Shown here piece after piece: positions 33,514 to 41,742 of a DNA stretch of 64,000 nt. A program made the translations under genes and the position numbers. The notes under the pieces were generated by a model that had not been told where the DNA came from, searched no databases, and saw only the letters and a list, made by a program, of their open reading frames with translations. The stretch comes from JANWXD01 sp037446115 (GTDB lineage: Bacteria; Acidobacteriota; Terriglobia; Bryobacterales; Bryobacteraceae). The DNA lies in assembly GCA_037446115.1 (NCBI GenBank), contig JBBIJF010000006.1, positions 110,481-174,480 of the forward strand, read 5' to 3'. Position 1 is the first letter of the stretch. The number at the start of each line of letters is the position of its first letter.

Positions 33514-34868
33514 GCGAATCGGAACTGCTGCCCCGGAAACGCTGCCGGGAGGTCTTCGAAGCGTCGCTGCGGGCCGCGCAGCCGGCCGGAGTGTCCGACG
33601 TCGAGGTCACGCTGTGGACATCGGCCTCCGCGCTCACGCGTTTTGCCGCCAACCGCATCCACCAGAGCGTCGCCGAGCGGCATCACGCCGTCTCCGTACG
33701 GGTTGTCACGGAGCAGCGCACGGCCCGTGTGACGACGAACCGGCTTGACGAAAGATCGCTCCGGAAGGCCGTGGAGGAGGCCATCGCCATCGCCCGGGCG
33801 CAGGGGCCCGATCCGGACCTGCCACCTCTGGCGGAGCCGGCACCGATCCCCGCTCTGGACCGCTATCACGCCGCGACGGCCCGCACCACACCGACGGAAC
33901 GCGCGCGCGGAGTCGCCGCGGCCATCGCCGTCGCCGCCGCCGCAGGCCAGAGCGCGGCCGGCGCCTTCTCCACGGAGGAGCACGCGGAAGCCATTGTCAA
34001 TTCGCGCGGCGTCTTTGCCTATTACCGCGGCACTCTGGCCCGGTTTTCCGTCACCGTGATGGCCGGCGACAGCTCCGGCTGGGCCAAGCAGAGCTCGATC
34101 GCGGTTTCCGATCTCGATCCGCAGGCGCTCACCCGGCGAGCCTGCGTCAAGGCCGCGCGGGGGCGCAATCCCAGACAACTGCCGCCGGGACGCTACGCGG
34201 TCATCCTGGAGCCGGCCGCCGTGCTGGACCTGACGGGCCAGCTTTTCGGAGATTTCAGCGCGACGGCCCTCGAGGAGCGCCGCAGTTTTCTCACCGACCG
34301 CCTGGGACAAAAGCTGTTCGGCGCAAACATCACGATCTGGGATGATGTGTATCATCCCTTGCAGTCCGGACCGCCGTTTGACGGCGAGGGCGTCCCTCGC
34401 CGGCGGCTCACCCTCATCGAACAAGGCGTGCCCGTCCAAGTTGCCCGCGGCCGGAGGGCCGCCCTGCGCGAGGGTACCGAGCCTACCGGGCACGGCCTGC
34501 CGCTGCCCGCCGAAGTCGGCGAGGCGCCGGTCAACATCGTGTTCCAGGGAGGCCACACGAGTCTGGAGCAAATGATCGCTTCCTGCCGGCGCGGCATCCT
34601 CGTGACCCGCCTATGGTACATCCGCGAGGTGGATCCCTATGAGAAGATCATGACCGGCCTGACGCGCGACGGAACGTTCCTGATTGAAGAGGGCGAAGTG
34701 GCCTGCGCTGTCAGGGATTTTCGCTTCAACGAGAGTATTATCGGGATGCTGAACCGCGTGGCGGCCCTCAGCCCGGCAGCGCGCGCCTCCGGGGAAGAGG
34801 TCTTCGACATGGTCGTCCCCGCGATGATGGTCCACGACTTCCGTTTCACCGAGCTCGCCGGCCGCTGA
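33510..34868 (+). CDS. TldE/PmbA-type subunit of the TldD/TldE protease
   Basis: 452 residues of the same fold as TldD but without HExxxH, as expected for the non-catalytic partner. Conserved parts include RFAANRIHQSVAE (about residue 45), GVFAYYRG (about 170), GDSSGWAKQSS, and the C-terminal GMLNRVAALSP and DMVVPAMMVHDFRF. Start ATG 33510 overlaps the tldD stop, so translation is coupled and the stoichiometry fixed. No precursor peptide or modification enzyme was found nearby. Confidence 0.92.
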   Translation: MSESELLPRKRCREVFEASLRAAQPAGVSDVEVTLWTSASALTRFAANRIHQSVAERHHAVSVRVVTEQRTARVTTNRLDERSLRKAVEEAIAIARAQGPDPDLPPLAEPAPIPALDRYHAATARTTPTERARGVAAAIAVAAAAGQSAAGAFSTEEHAEAIVNSRGVFAYYRGTLARFSVTVMAGDSSGWAKQSSIAVSDLDPQALTRRACVKAARGRNPRQLPPGRYAVILEPAAVLDLTGQLFGDFSATALEERRSFLTDRLGQKLFGANITIWDDVYHPLQSGPPFDGEGVPRRRLTLIEQGVPVQVARGRRAALREGTEPTGHGLPLPAEVGEAPVNIVFQGGHTSLEQMIASCRRGILVTRLWYIREVDPYEKIMTGLTRDGTFLIEEGEVACAVRDFRFNESIIGMLNRVAALSPAARASGEEVFDMVVPAMMVHDFRFTELAGR

Positions 34869-34915
34869 GGGTGCGGCTATCGCCCCCAACGGAGTTACAC
34901 TAAAGCAAAGGCAGG

Positions 34916-35833
34916 ATGCACGCGCACAGCACGGGCACGGTGCTCAAGTGGTCACTGGCCGCCACCGTGCTCTTTGTCGTAGCGGAGGTTATCGCCGGGT
35001 TCAAAGCCAACTCTCTGGCGCTGCTCTCGGACGCCGGACACAATTTCACCGATGCGCTCGCCCTGCTTCTGGCATGGTTCGGCTTTTACTTTCAGGCCAA
35101 GCCGGCCGACGAAGTCAAGACTTACGGCTACCACCGGGCCGGCATTCTGGCGGCCTTCGTCAACGCCTTGACGCTACTCGGATTGGCCGGGCTGATTTTC
35201 TTCGAGAGTTATCGGAGGTTTGTCCATCCGCGGCAGGTGCACGAAACGACCATGCTGGTCGTGGCGGCTGCGGGGCTGGCGGTCAACGTAGCCATCATGT
35301 GGGGGCTGCGGCGCGAGCAGAAGCACGACCTGAACATCCGCAGTGCTTTCGTGCACATGCTGGGCGACGCCCTGGGCTCGGTAGGCATCATCGCCGGGGC
35401 GGTGGCCATCCGCTACACGGGCTGGCAGCGCATTGACCCGGTCCTGTCAGCCTTGATCGCCGCGCTGATCGTATGGACGGCCTGGGGGATCGTGCGCGAG
35501 TCGCTCAACATCCTCCTCGAGGGGCTTCCGAAAGGCATGGACTTTCAGTCCGTGATCCAGGCCATGCGCGAGGTGGAAGGCGTGCTAGGGGTGCACGACC
35601 TGCATATCTGGAGCCTCGGCTCGAACTTCCACGCTTTGAGCTGCCACGTCCTCATCGAAGATATGCCTCCTTCGGAGAGCGACGCCATCCTGCGCCGTCT
35701 GAACAAAATGCTCGCAGAACGGTTCCACATCGAACACACCACCGTGCAGTTCGAACATGTCAACTGTCCCATTTACGAAAACGGCTGCTGCGTCCAGCCC
35801 GAGAGTCAGCGCCACGAGCACCGGGCGCATTGA
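34916..35833 (+). CDS. Cation diffusion facilitator (CDF) family metal efflux protein
   Basis: 305 residues. Six membrane segments carry the paired metal sites: S-D-A-G-H-N-F-T-D in TM2 (about residues 39-47) and H-M-L-G-D in TM5 (about 149-153). A cytoplasmic C-terminal domain (after about 215) contains GVHDLHIWSLG, used for dimerisation and metal sensing. The final part has Cys/His residues (NCPIYENGCC..QRHEHRAH) that may bind metal. It exports Zn2+, Co2+ or Cd2+ by proton exchange. ATG 34916 has AAAGGCAGG upstream. Confidence 0.95.
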   Translation: MHAHSTGTVLKWSLAATVLFVVAEVIAGFKANSLALLSDAGHNFTDALALLLAWFGFYFQAKPADEVKTYGYHRAGILAAFVNALTLLGLAGLIFFESYRRFVHPRQVHETTMLVVAAAGLAVNVAIMWGLRREQKHDLNIRSAFVHMLGDALGSVGIIAGAVAIRYTGWQRIDPVLSALIAALIVWTAWGIVRESLNILLEGLPKGMDFQSVIQAMREVEGVLGVHDLHIWSLGSNFHALSCHVLIEDMPPSESDAILRRLNKMLAERFHIEHTTVQFEHVNCPIYENGCCVQPESQRHEHRAH

Positions 35834-36977
35834 GAGCGCAACCGGACAAAGCGGCGGCATCACGCGCAGGGCCTTTCTGGGCGGCGCGGTCGCTTTGCGT
35901 TGTCTCGGAGCCGGCGCCGCAGAGGGCTTCACGCCGCTTTTGGACGGCACAACTCTGAGCGGCTGGGTCATCGAAGAAGGTCCGGAATCCGCGTTCTATA
36001 TCGAAGAGGGCGCGATTGTGGCCCACCCGGGCGCCAGCTCGCCCACGTGGCTGCGTTCCCGCAGCCAGTACGAGAACTTCGACTACCGCGGCGAGTTCCT
36101 GCTGAAGGGCTGGACCGACTCCTGCATCTATTTCCACGCCGCCGAACACGGGCGTCCCGGCTGGACGGGTTTCGGCATCAAGGTCTTTCATCAGCGCGAG
36201 GAGACGCCGACGCCCCAGTCGGCAGGCGCGATCTTTCCCCTGGTCCCGCCGCGTCTGGTGAGCGTGCGCCCGGGGGAATGGAACCCGTTCCGGATCCTTA
36301 TGGACTGGCCGCGACTCCAAGTCTGGTTCAACGGCGAGCAGATTCAGGATCTGGACGTCGAAAGCCTTCCGGAGCTACGCCACCGGCTGCGCCACGGTTA
36401 CCTCGGGTTTCCGGCCGTGGCAGCTGAGGCGCGGTTTCGCAATCTCCGCATCCGCGAGCTGCCCTCCCGGGAAACCTGGGAGGTGCTCTATGAGACGCAG
36501 GCCGACATCCAAAAGTGGTTCGTCTCGGAGGGCAAGCCCCGCGTGGAAACACTGGGCAGCGTATTGCGGCTCGACGGGGCCGGCCACCTGGCCACCAAGG
36601 CGAAGTACCGCGATTTCGAGCTGCACCTCTACGTGCGCGCGCCCAGGGCCCACAACGGCGGCGTCATCTTTCGCTCCGAAGGCAGGGGGACGCGCGGCCG
36701 CAACTACGAAATCCAGTTGCATAACGTCGAGGAAGCGCATTTCCCGACCGGCTCGCTCTATCACTACAAGCGCGCCGTTTATCCCCGCATCGAAGACGAA
36801 AAATGGTTCCTGATGCAGCTGGTCGTCAAGGAGGGCTTCTGCCTGGTGCGGATCAACGGCGAAACCGTGCTCGAATACGACCGGCTGGAGAACCTCGAGG
36901 AAGGCTACATCGAACTCCAGGCCCACCGTCCAGGCTGGTGGACCGAGTACAAGCACATCCGCATCAAGAGGCTGTAG
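35757..36977 (+). CDS. Tat-exported DUF1080 (3-keto-disaccharide hydrolase-like) protein, two domains
   Basis: Up to 406 residues. A twin-arginine signal (I-T-R-R-A-F-L-G-G, then AGAAE) begins about residue 33. Two DUF1080/concanavalin-like domains follow: about 58-240 (FTPLLDGTTLSGW; RGEFLLKGWTDSCIYF; WNPFRILMDWPRLQVWFNGEQI) and about 245-400 (GHLATKAKYRDFELHLYVRA; EWFLMQLVVKEGF-like). The family is linked to degradation of oxidised disaccharides and sugars. The only ATG (35757) lies 77 bases inside the CDF gene. The true start may be ATT 35829, overlapping the CDF stop, which would still preserve the Tat signal. Confidence 0.85.
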   Translation: MSTVPFTKTAAASSPRVSATSTGRIESATGQSGGITRRAFLGGAVALRCLGAGAAEGFTPLLDGTTLSGWVIEEGPESAFYIEEGAIVAHPGASSPTWLRSRSQYENFDYRGEFLLKGWTDSCIYFHAAEHGRPGWTGFGIKVFHQREETPTPQSAGAIFPLVPPRLVSVRPGEWNPFRILMDWPRLQVWFNGEQIQDLDVESLPELRHRLRHGYLGFPAVAAEARFRNLRIRELPSRETWEVLYETQADIQKWFVSEGKPRVETLGSVLRLDGAGHLATKAKYRDFELHLYVRAPRAHNGGVIFRSEGRGTRGRNYEIQLHNVEEAHFPTGSLYHYKRAVYPRIEDEKWFLMQLVVKEGFCLVRINGETVLEYDRLENLEEGYIELQAHRPGWWTEYKHIRIKRL

Positions 36978-37121
36978 CCTGACGAGCCGCCATTTGTCCC
37001 CGCGGCTCCAGCGGAAAGCCCGCGGGCACGGCATAAACAGAAAAGAGAACAAATGTTTAGGTTAGGAAGGGCTATCACTCCCACCGGCGCCGCGGCGCAA
37101 GGAGGGAATCCCCCTTTGCAC

Positions 37122-38999
37122 TCACTCACCCACCACCACCCGCACACGGTCCAGGTTCTGGATTCTGGCGAACACCCCGTGGCGGTCGCCTCCGCGATGG
37201 GACGCCGCGCGCAACGTGACAACATAGGTGCCTGGGCGGCGGAAAACGTGCCGGGTTTGAAGTGTCACACGCGGCGAGGGCTGCCGGATGTCGGCTGGAA
37301 CAAACTGGACCCCTTCTCCGAAGTTCCACTCGGCGGCGATGATCGCGCCCGCACCAGGCGGCGCCTCGATTTCTGCCGACAACGTGACTTCCTGCCCGGC
37401 TCTGATCTCCGCACGCTTGCCGCCGTTGGCCGTCAGACGCACAACAGGTTGTACGCCCTTTCGTTCCCGGGCCGATTCCGGGACCAGAACCTGACCCTCG
37501 ACGACCCTGTACCTTGTCCTCTCCGGCGGCGCAACGCCGCGCTCCACCCAATCGCTGGGATCCAGCAACGACCGCTGCAGCGCGCCCAGACAGGGAACCG
37601 TCTGCAGCGGTTCCCGCTGGCTCTCCACATCCCCGTGCAAAGCGCGAACGATATAGTACAGGCGGAAGGACTGCTCCAGGCGCCTGCCCAGCGATTCTCT
37701 CACTTTCCCCGCATACCAGGCGGCCTGCCAAGGGAAGGCATCCTGATCCCAAAGCGCAGCAACGACGATCATCTTGCCCTGAAACGTTCCGCCCCGGATG
37801 GAACCGCCGGGCGGATCTGGCGAACTGCGGTCCCAGCAATCTTGGCCGCTGCGGCGGCACGGGTCTGCCGTCCGGACCCCGGAACTGGTTCCAAACCGCA
37901 AACTCAGGTGTCGGAACCTGTTGGCGGTGATAGCACTGTGCCGCCAGGAAGTCCGAGTTGCCGATCCACAAACGATCGCCCGCCTGCACACGGTTCAACT
38001 GTGCGGCAAGCTGCCGATCTCCGACAAAGCCCGCTCGTCCGGCGTCGATCCACATCCGGTTGCCCCCGGTGCGCAGCACCAGGAACGCAGCTCCCTTTGA
38101 ACCGCCGGAATCGACACGCCCCCTGGCAGGTGCGGCGCTTGCGGGAATCGTCTCCTCGATTTCAAAGCCGCCAGGAAACACCCATGCTCGTTGCCAGGCA
38201 GTGTCCACTCGGTCCCCGGGGCCTGATTCCGGCGGCACGGTGGATTCTCTGCGGAGAACACGGCTGACGGTCACGTGCTTCCGGAAGCCAAAGCGGTGCA
38301 CGGGTGAGGCGGAGTCTGCGCCTTCGTATCCCGGTGTGCTCCAGAAATCTTTCTGGAAATATGCGGCGTCCGCCTCCATCACAGAGTCCAGAAAAATGGG
38401 GAACGCTCCAAGGCCGATCGTTTCGTGATTGAACCAGCTACGGATCGGGAAGCCCATTTGCGTGACTTCCCGGAGGACAGCTTTATCTTCCGGATTCAGG
38501 CCGGCGTAGGGATTTCCATTTCCGCCCAGCTCCAGGGCGTCCACGATCAGAGGAAACTTTTCGCGCAGCGTTCGCAGCGCCAGCATCCGCACCGAGAAGA
38601 CATTGGGAATCGCTACCAGGAGAGCCGGGCACATAGGGTACAAAGCCATCCCAGACGCCAGTTGTATTCTCCGCGCAGGCGATGGTTCTGTACGCGCCGC
38701 CGCTGCCTCCAAAAGCGTATCCATAGGGATGGTGCGGTCCGTAGGGTTTCGACGCGAGCTGACGCGGGAAGCGCGCCGCGGCCGCGCTCACGCGGTAACC
38801 CGCGACCGTAGGGTCTCCGAAGGCTGCCGGGCGCAGGGGCGATGTAGTGGAAGAAGCGTCCGCGGTATTTGTGCCTTGCCGCGAGCCAACCACCTGCCCG
38901 GCTGCCTTCGGAGATGGCTGCTGTCCAAATGGCCAGCCCCAAACCCTGCAATCCAGCCTGTCAGAGGCTCAACCCACTCCCCTCCGTCAACGGGCCGCT
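37122..38999 (-). pseudogene. Degraded alpha/beta-hydrolase-like exported enzyme with C-terminal PKD domain
   Basis: One protein can be assembled only by changing frame several times. RPVDGGEWVEPLTGW is in one frame near 38990; KYRGRFFHYIAPAP in a second near 38870; AFGDPTVAGYRVSAA...FGGSGGAYRT...VPYVPGSP in a third; VAIPNVFSVRM...NPYAGLN...RSWFNHETIGLG back in the first until about 37815; then GGTFQGKMIVVAALWDQDAFPWQA and a PKD-type end (VTLSAEIE...AEWNFGEG...PGTYVVTLRA) in the second frame to 37122. The shifts at about 38614 and 37810 each look like one extra base in a short G or C run, whereas the first region also seems to have lost sequence. G-G-S-G-G-A-Y-R resembles a nucleophile elbow. 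Sequencing error could explain one shift, not all. Confidence 0.75.
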
Positions 39000-39099
39000 C
39001 GCCACAGAGCTAATGTGGACAAAAGTGATGTGTCATTGACAACGGGGAAGACCCTGGAGGGCGCGATCCGGGGCCCGGTGCCAACGGCTCCGGTTGCAG

Positions 39100-39792
39100 C
39101 TACTCTCCAGCCGCCGTCCGCCCCTCACCGCACTCCGGAATCAGATCAGCAAAAACGAAGCCGTCGCGTTCGACCACCACTCCGGTGCTTACAGGGATCA
39201 ACCGCGAGAACATGGGTCCGGCATAGGCGAAAGTATGAAACTCCCCGCGCTCACCACAGGGGTCTACTTGTTCCGGCAGCGCTGCCAGAAACTCGGTGTC
39301 GAACTCCTGCCCTGCCCAACCGGGGGCCAGCTTCCGGGGGTCAACGCAGGTGACCTTTGCCTTCAGTCCTCCCTCGAGCATCTCCCGCGCCAGCGCGGCA
39401 GTGTCCCGCTGCCACAAAGGGAACAAAGGCTCAAGGCCGGATCCGGAAAGCTGGCGTTCGCGGTACTGGCGGACATCCTCGAGGAACAGGTCGCCGAAGG
39501 CAATCGCCCGAATGCCGTCCTGCCGGGCCTGCGTGCAGACGGCCCTCATGCGGTCTTCGTAGTCCTGGTTGGAGCAGGGCCACGGCAGCAAGACCGGCCA
39601 GAGCGGCAAGCCGGCCGCCGCCGCCTGAGCCTCGACCAGCTCGCGCCGAACCGCGTGCATGCTGACCCTTCCGGCGGCCTCGTTAAAGGTCGTCAGCAGG
39701 CCCACGACGCTGACGCCCGGCTGCCGCCGCAACACATGCAGCGCCCAGGCGCTGTCTTTGCCGCTACTCCACGCCAGCAGGACGCGCTTCAC
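39100..39792 (-). CDS. PP-loop ATP pyrophosphatase of the DUF71/diphthine-ammonia ligase-like family
   Basis: 230 residues from GTG 39792, which overlaps the preceding stop (GTGA). The PP-loop W-S-S-G-K-D-S-A-W-A-L (residues 8-18) binds ATP; LTTFNEAAGRVSMH and AFGDLFLEDVRQYRE match the DUF71 family. In eukaryotes and archaea such enzymes amidate diphthine; in bacteria, which lack diphthamide, the role is undefined. The gene follows the DUF6580 membrane gene in the same unit. Confidence 0.85.
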   Translation of the reverse strand: MKRVLLAWSSGKDSAWALHVLRRQPGVSVVGLLTTFNEAAGRVSMHAVRRELVEAQAAAAGLPLWPVLLPWPCSNQDYEDRMRAVCTQARQDGIRAIAFGDLFLEDVRQYRERQLSGSGLEPLFPLWQRDTAALAREMLEGGLKAKVTCVDPRKLAPGWAGQEFDTEFLAALPEQVDPCGERGEFHTFAYAGPMFSRLIPVSTGVVVERDGFVFADLIPECGEGRTAAGE

Positions 39793-40346
39793 GCCGGCTG
39801 CAGCCCGGGTTTGAGGCACCGCCGCGCGCAGGCCTCGACCCCGAACAGGACGCCGGAGTAGACCAAGTCACCTGCCACCGTCCAACCAAAGAACGGAATG
39901 GCGGCGAGGTAGCACGCGGCCAACCCCGACCACGTGGCGGGATATGTGCCGGCGAATGCCCAGACAGCAAAATTCGTCAGGACGTAAAACTGGAAACTGC
40001 CGGACAAACTTGCGAGAACGAGCCTCCGCGGACTGCATGTGGAGAGAAACCGCTTGCCCAACCACACATAGATGCACAAGCTTGCGTACACCACCAGAGT
40101 GATGGGCGTGAAAGGCGGGAAGCCGTACCAGAGAGCAAGCAACGGGTCAGTGGCGGCCATTGCCAGCAGCGGGACCAGCCACCGCTCCCGTCCCCTCATC
40201 CGGGAACCGGCGTAGAGGCCCGCGGCACCCACGGGGGCGAAGTTCGGCGGATGAGGCACTAAACGACCCAACACCGCCAGCGCCGTCAGACCCGCCGGCA
40301 GCTTCCCCAGAAATCGCGTCCGCCTTTCAATGATACGGCCGTCCAT
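39789..40346 (-). CDS. DUF6580-like multi-spanning membrane protein
   Basis: 185 residues with about five membrane segments. LVPHPPNFAPVGAAGLYAG (about residues 29-47) is the marker of this family, which resembles the S components of ECF vitamin transporters; PFTPITLVVYASLCIYVWLG and AGTYPATWSGLAACYLAAIPFFGW follow. No ECF ATPase genes are adjacent. Start ATG 40346 with TACAAT on the minus strand (40360-40355) eight bases before it, a probable leaderless start. Confidence 0.8.
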   Translation of the reverse strand: MDGRIIERRTRFLGKLPAGLTALAVLGRLVPHPPNFAPVGAAGLYAGSRMRGRERWLVPLLAMAATDPLLALWYGFPPFTPITLVVYASLCIYVWLGKRFLSTCSPRRLVLASLSGSFQFYVLTNFAVWAFAGTYPATWSGLAACYLAAIPFFGWTVAGDLVYSGVLFGVEACARRCLKPGLQPA

Positions 40347-40427
40347 ACGAGATGATTGTACTCTGCCGGCGGACCCCGGAACTTGCAACTGCCAACCCCG
40401 AAGGGTTAGGCTTGCCGCTTGGGTGCT

Positions 40428-40784
40428 ATGTCGCTTGAGATCCAGCAGAGGGAATACCGCCCCGGCGTGCTCGTGATCAGCCTGGCGGGCCGCGTCATGC
40501 TGGGCCCCGAAAGCGAACGCATCGAAGCCGTGGTCGAGCAGGCGCTCGAGCGGGGCGTGCGAGACTTCATTTTCGATCTGCAGGGCGTCACTCATATCGA
40601 CAGCACGGGCATCGGCCGTTTCATCGCCAGCTTCAACCGGGTCCGGCGCGCGGGCGGCAGAATGCATATGGTCGCCTCCCCCGGGGCCGTGCGGGACGGC
40701 TTCCGCGTCACACGCCTCGATACCGTATTCCCGTTCTACGGCGACGTGGATAGCGCCGCGGCGGGACTGGGCCAGTCGGACTAA
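40428..40784 (+). CDS. STAS-domain anti-anti-sigma factor-like protein
   Basis: 118 residues starting at ATG 40428. A complete single STAS domain: VLVISLAGRVMLGPESE (about 14-30), DFIFDLQGVTHIDSTGIGRF (about 46-65) with the phosphorylatable serine in D-S-T-G-I-G, and HMVASPGAVRDGF. Such proteins bind RsbW/SpoIIAB-type anti-sigma kinases and free a sigma factor when dephosphorylated. No kinase gene lies next to it, so its partner is elsewhere. Convergent with the DUF2061 gene, three bases apart. Confidence 0.92.
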   Translation: MSLEIQQREYRPGVLVISLAGRVMLGPESERIEAVVEQALERGVRDFIFDLQGVTHIDSTGIGRFIASFNRVRRAGGRMHMVASPGAVRDGFRVTRLDTVFPFYGDVDSAAAGLGQSD

Positions 40785-40787
40785 CCG

Positions 40788-41009
40788 TCAGATCTCATAC
40801 TCCGGCGGTTTCCGCCGCCCGTAAGGAATGTGATTCCACACGCGCTCGTGCAGAAAATAAAGACCCGTCTTGAAAAGCGTGTCCATCAGCCCGGCGCTCA
40901 CAGACAAGGTCACGTCCCGGCTGAGAAGGTAGCAGACGAACATGGTGGTGGCAGAGCCCAAGAGCCGGTAGCTGACGGCTTTGGCGATGCTGCGGCTGTG
41001 CGACTCCAT
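40788..41009 (-). CDS. DUF2061 small membrane protein
   Basis: 73 residues with two predicted membrane segments (YRLLGSATTMFVCYLL, about 14-29, and SAGLMDTLFKTGLYFL, about 38-53) and an acidic/basic C terminus including VWNHIPYGR. DUF2061 members are short and almost entirely of this motif; function unknown. TACAAT (minus strand) lies 24 bases before the ATG. Confidence 0.85.
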   Translation of the reverse strand: MESHSRSIAKAVSYRLLGSATTMFVCYLLSRDVTLSVSAGLMDTLFKTGLYFLHERVWNHIPYGRRKPPEYEI

Positions 41010-41077
41010 CGACCAAGACAGTGGCCTTGGAGCATTGTATCATACAATTCCCGATCGGGAATATCCAGATTCCGCCC

Positions 41078-41662
41078 TCAACGGAAATACGGTGGCTCGT
41101 TGCCCGGCTTCCACTTGATGTTGCAGCCCAAGCTCGGCTTTTGCCGTCCGGAAACCGGCCGCCCCTCTATTACGGCGTCAATCGCTGCCCGCAGATCCTT
41201 GCCCGTCACTGGGATGCCGTTTCCGGGCCGGCTGTCGTCGAGCTGCCCGCGATAGACAAGCTTCCGATCCTGATCGAAGACGTAGAAGTCCGGTGTGCAA
41301 GCGGCTGCGTAGGCTTTGGCCACTTCCTGGGTCTCGTCATAGCAGAGGGGGAAGTTAAAGCCTAGCTCCTCGGCCATGGCCCGAAGCTTTTCCGGACGGT
41401 CGTCAGGGTACTGAGTGGCGTCGTTTGAAGAGATCGCGACGATGCCGACGGATTTGCCCGCGTAGTCATGTCCGAGCCGCGCCAGCTCCTCTTTGACGTG
41501 CTGGACGTAGGGGCAATGGCGGCAGATGAACATCACGACCAGGGCCTTCTTGTCCCGGAACGTGTCAAGCGAAACGATCTTTCCCGACACGACATCCGGC
41601 AGCTGGAAATCCGGGGCCGGGGCGCCCAGCTCGAGCAACATGGTAGATTCTGTCAGTGCCAT
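41078..41662 (-). CDS. Thioredoxin-fold peroxiredoxin-like protein
   Basis: 194 residues from ATG 41662. GAPAPDFQLPDVVSGK (about 13-28) and FICRHCPYVQHVKEEL (about 45-60) place it with the AhpC/TSA-like redoxins of the 'C-x-H-C-P-Y' subgroup, in which C47 and C50 form the redox pair. TPDFYVFDQDRKLVYRGQLDD and NGIPVTGKDLRAAI lie in the second half. It probably reduces peroxides or disulfides in the cytoplasm. TATCCT (41678-41673, minus strand) lies ten bases before the ATG without a Shine-Dalgarno site. Confidence 0.9.
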   Translation of the reverse strand: MALTESTMLLELGAPAPDFQLPDVVSGKIVSLDTFRDKKALVVMFICRHCPYVQHVKEELARLGHDYAGKSVGIVAISSNDATQYPDDRPEKLRAMAEELGFNFPLCYDETQEVAKAYAAACTPDFYVFDQDRKLVYRGQLDDSRPGNGIPVTGKDLRAAIDAVIEGRPVSGRQKPSLGCNIKWKPGNEPPYFR

Positions 41663-41729
41663 ATCATCCGGTAGGATAGCAGCGCCTGCGAGACCGGATG
41701 GGTATGGGAGCGGCCTGGCGGGTTTGCCG

Positions 41730-41735
41730 TATAAT
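41730..41735 (+). promoter_or_regulatory. Consensus -10 box TATAAT immediately before the 41743 start
   Basis: The hexamer matches the consensus at every base and ends seven bases before ATG 41743. A start site about seven bases further on would fall at the ATG, suggesting a leaderless transcript. No -35 box is clear. Confidence 0.5.
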
Positions 41736-41742
41736 CGCAGGC

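Noticed and set aside
36996..37031. CCCGCGG / CCGCGGG inverted repeat after the DUF1080 gene as an intrinsic terminator
   Set aside because: The hairpin is stable but lacks a following T-run, and its loop is 13 bases long.
37126..38724. 532-codon minus-strand ORF as one intact gene
   Set aside because: Only its middle is meaningful. The C-terminal 170 codons are low-complexity antisense-like sequence, while the conserved continuation and the N-terminal part lie in other frames; it is part of a pseudogene.
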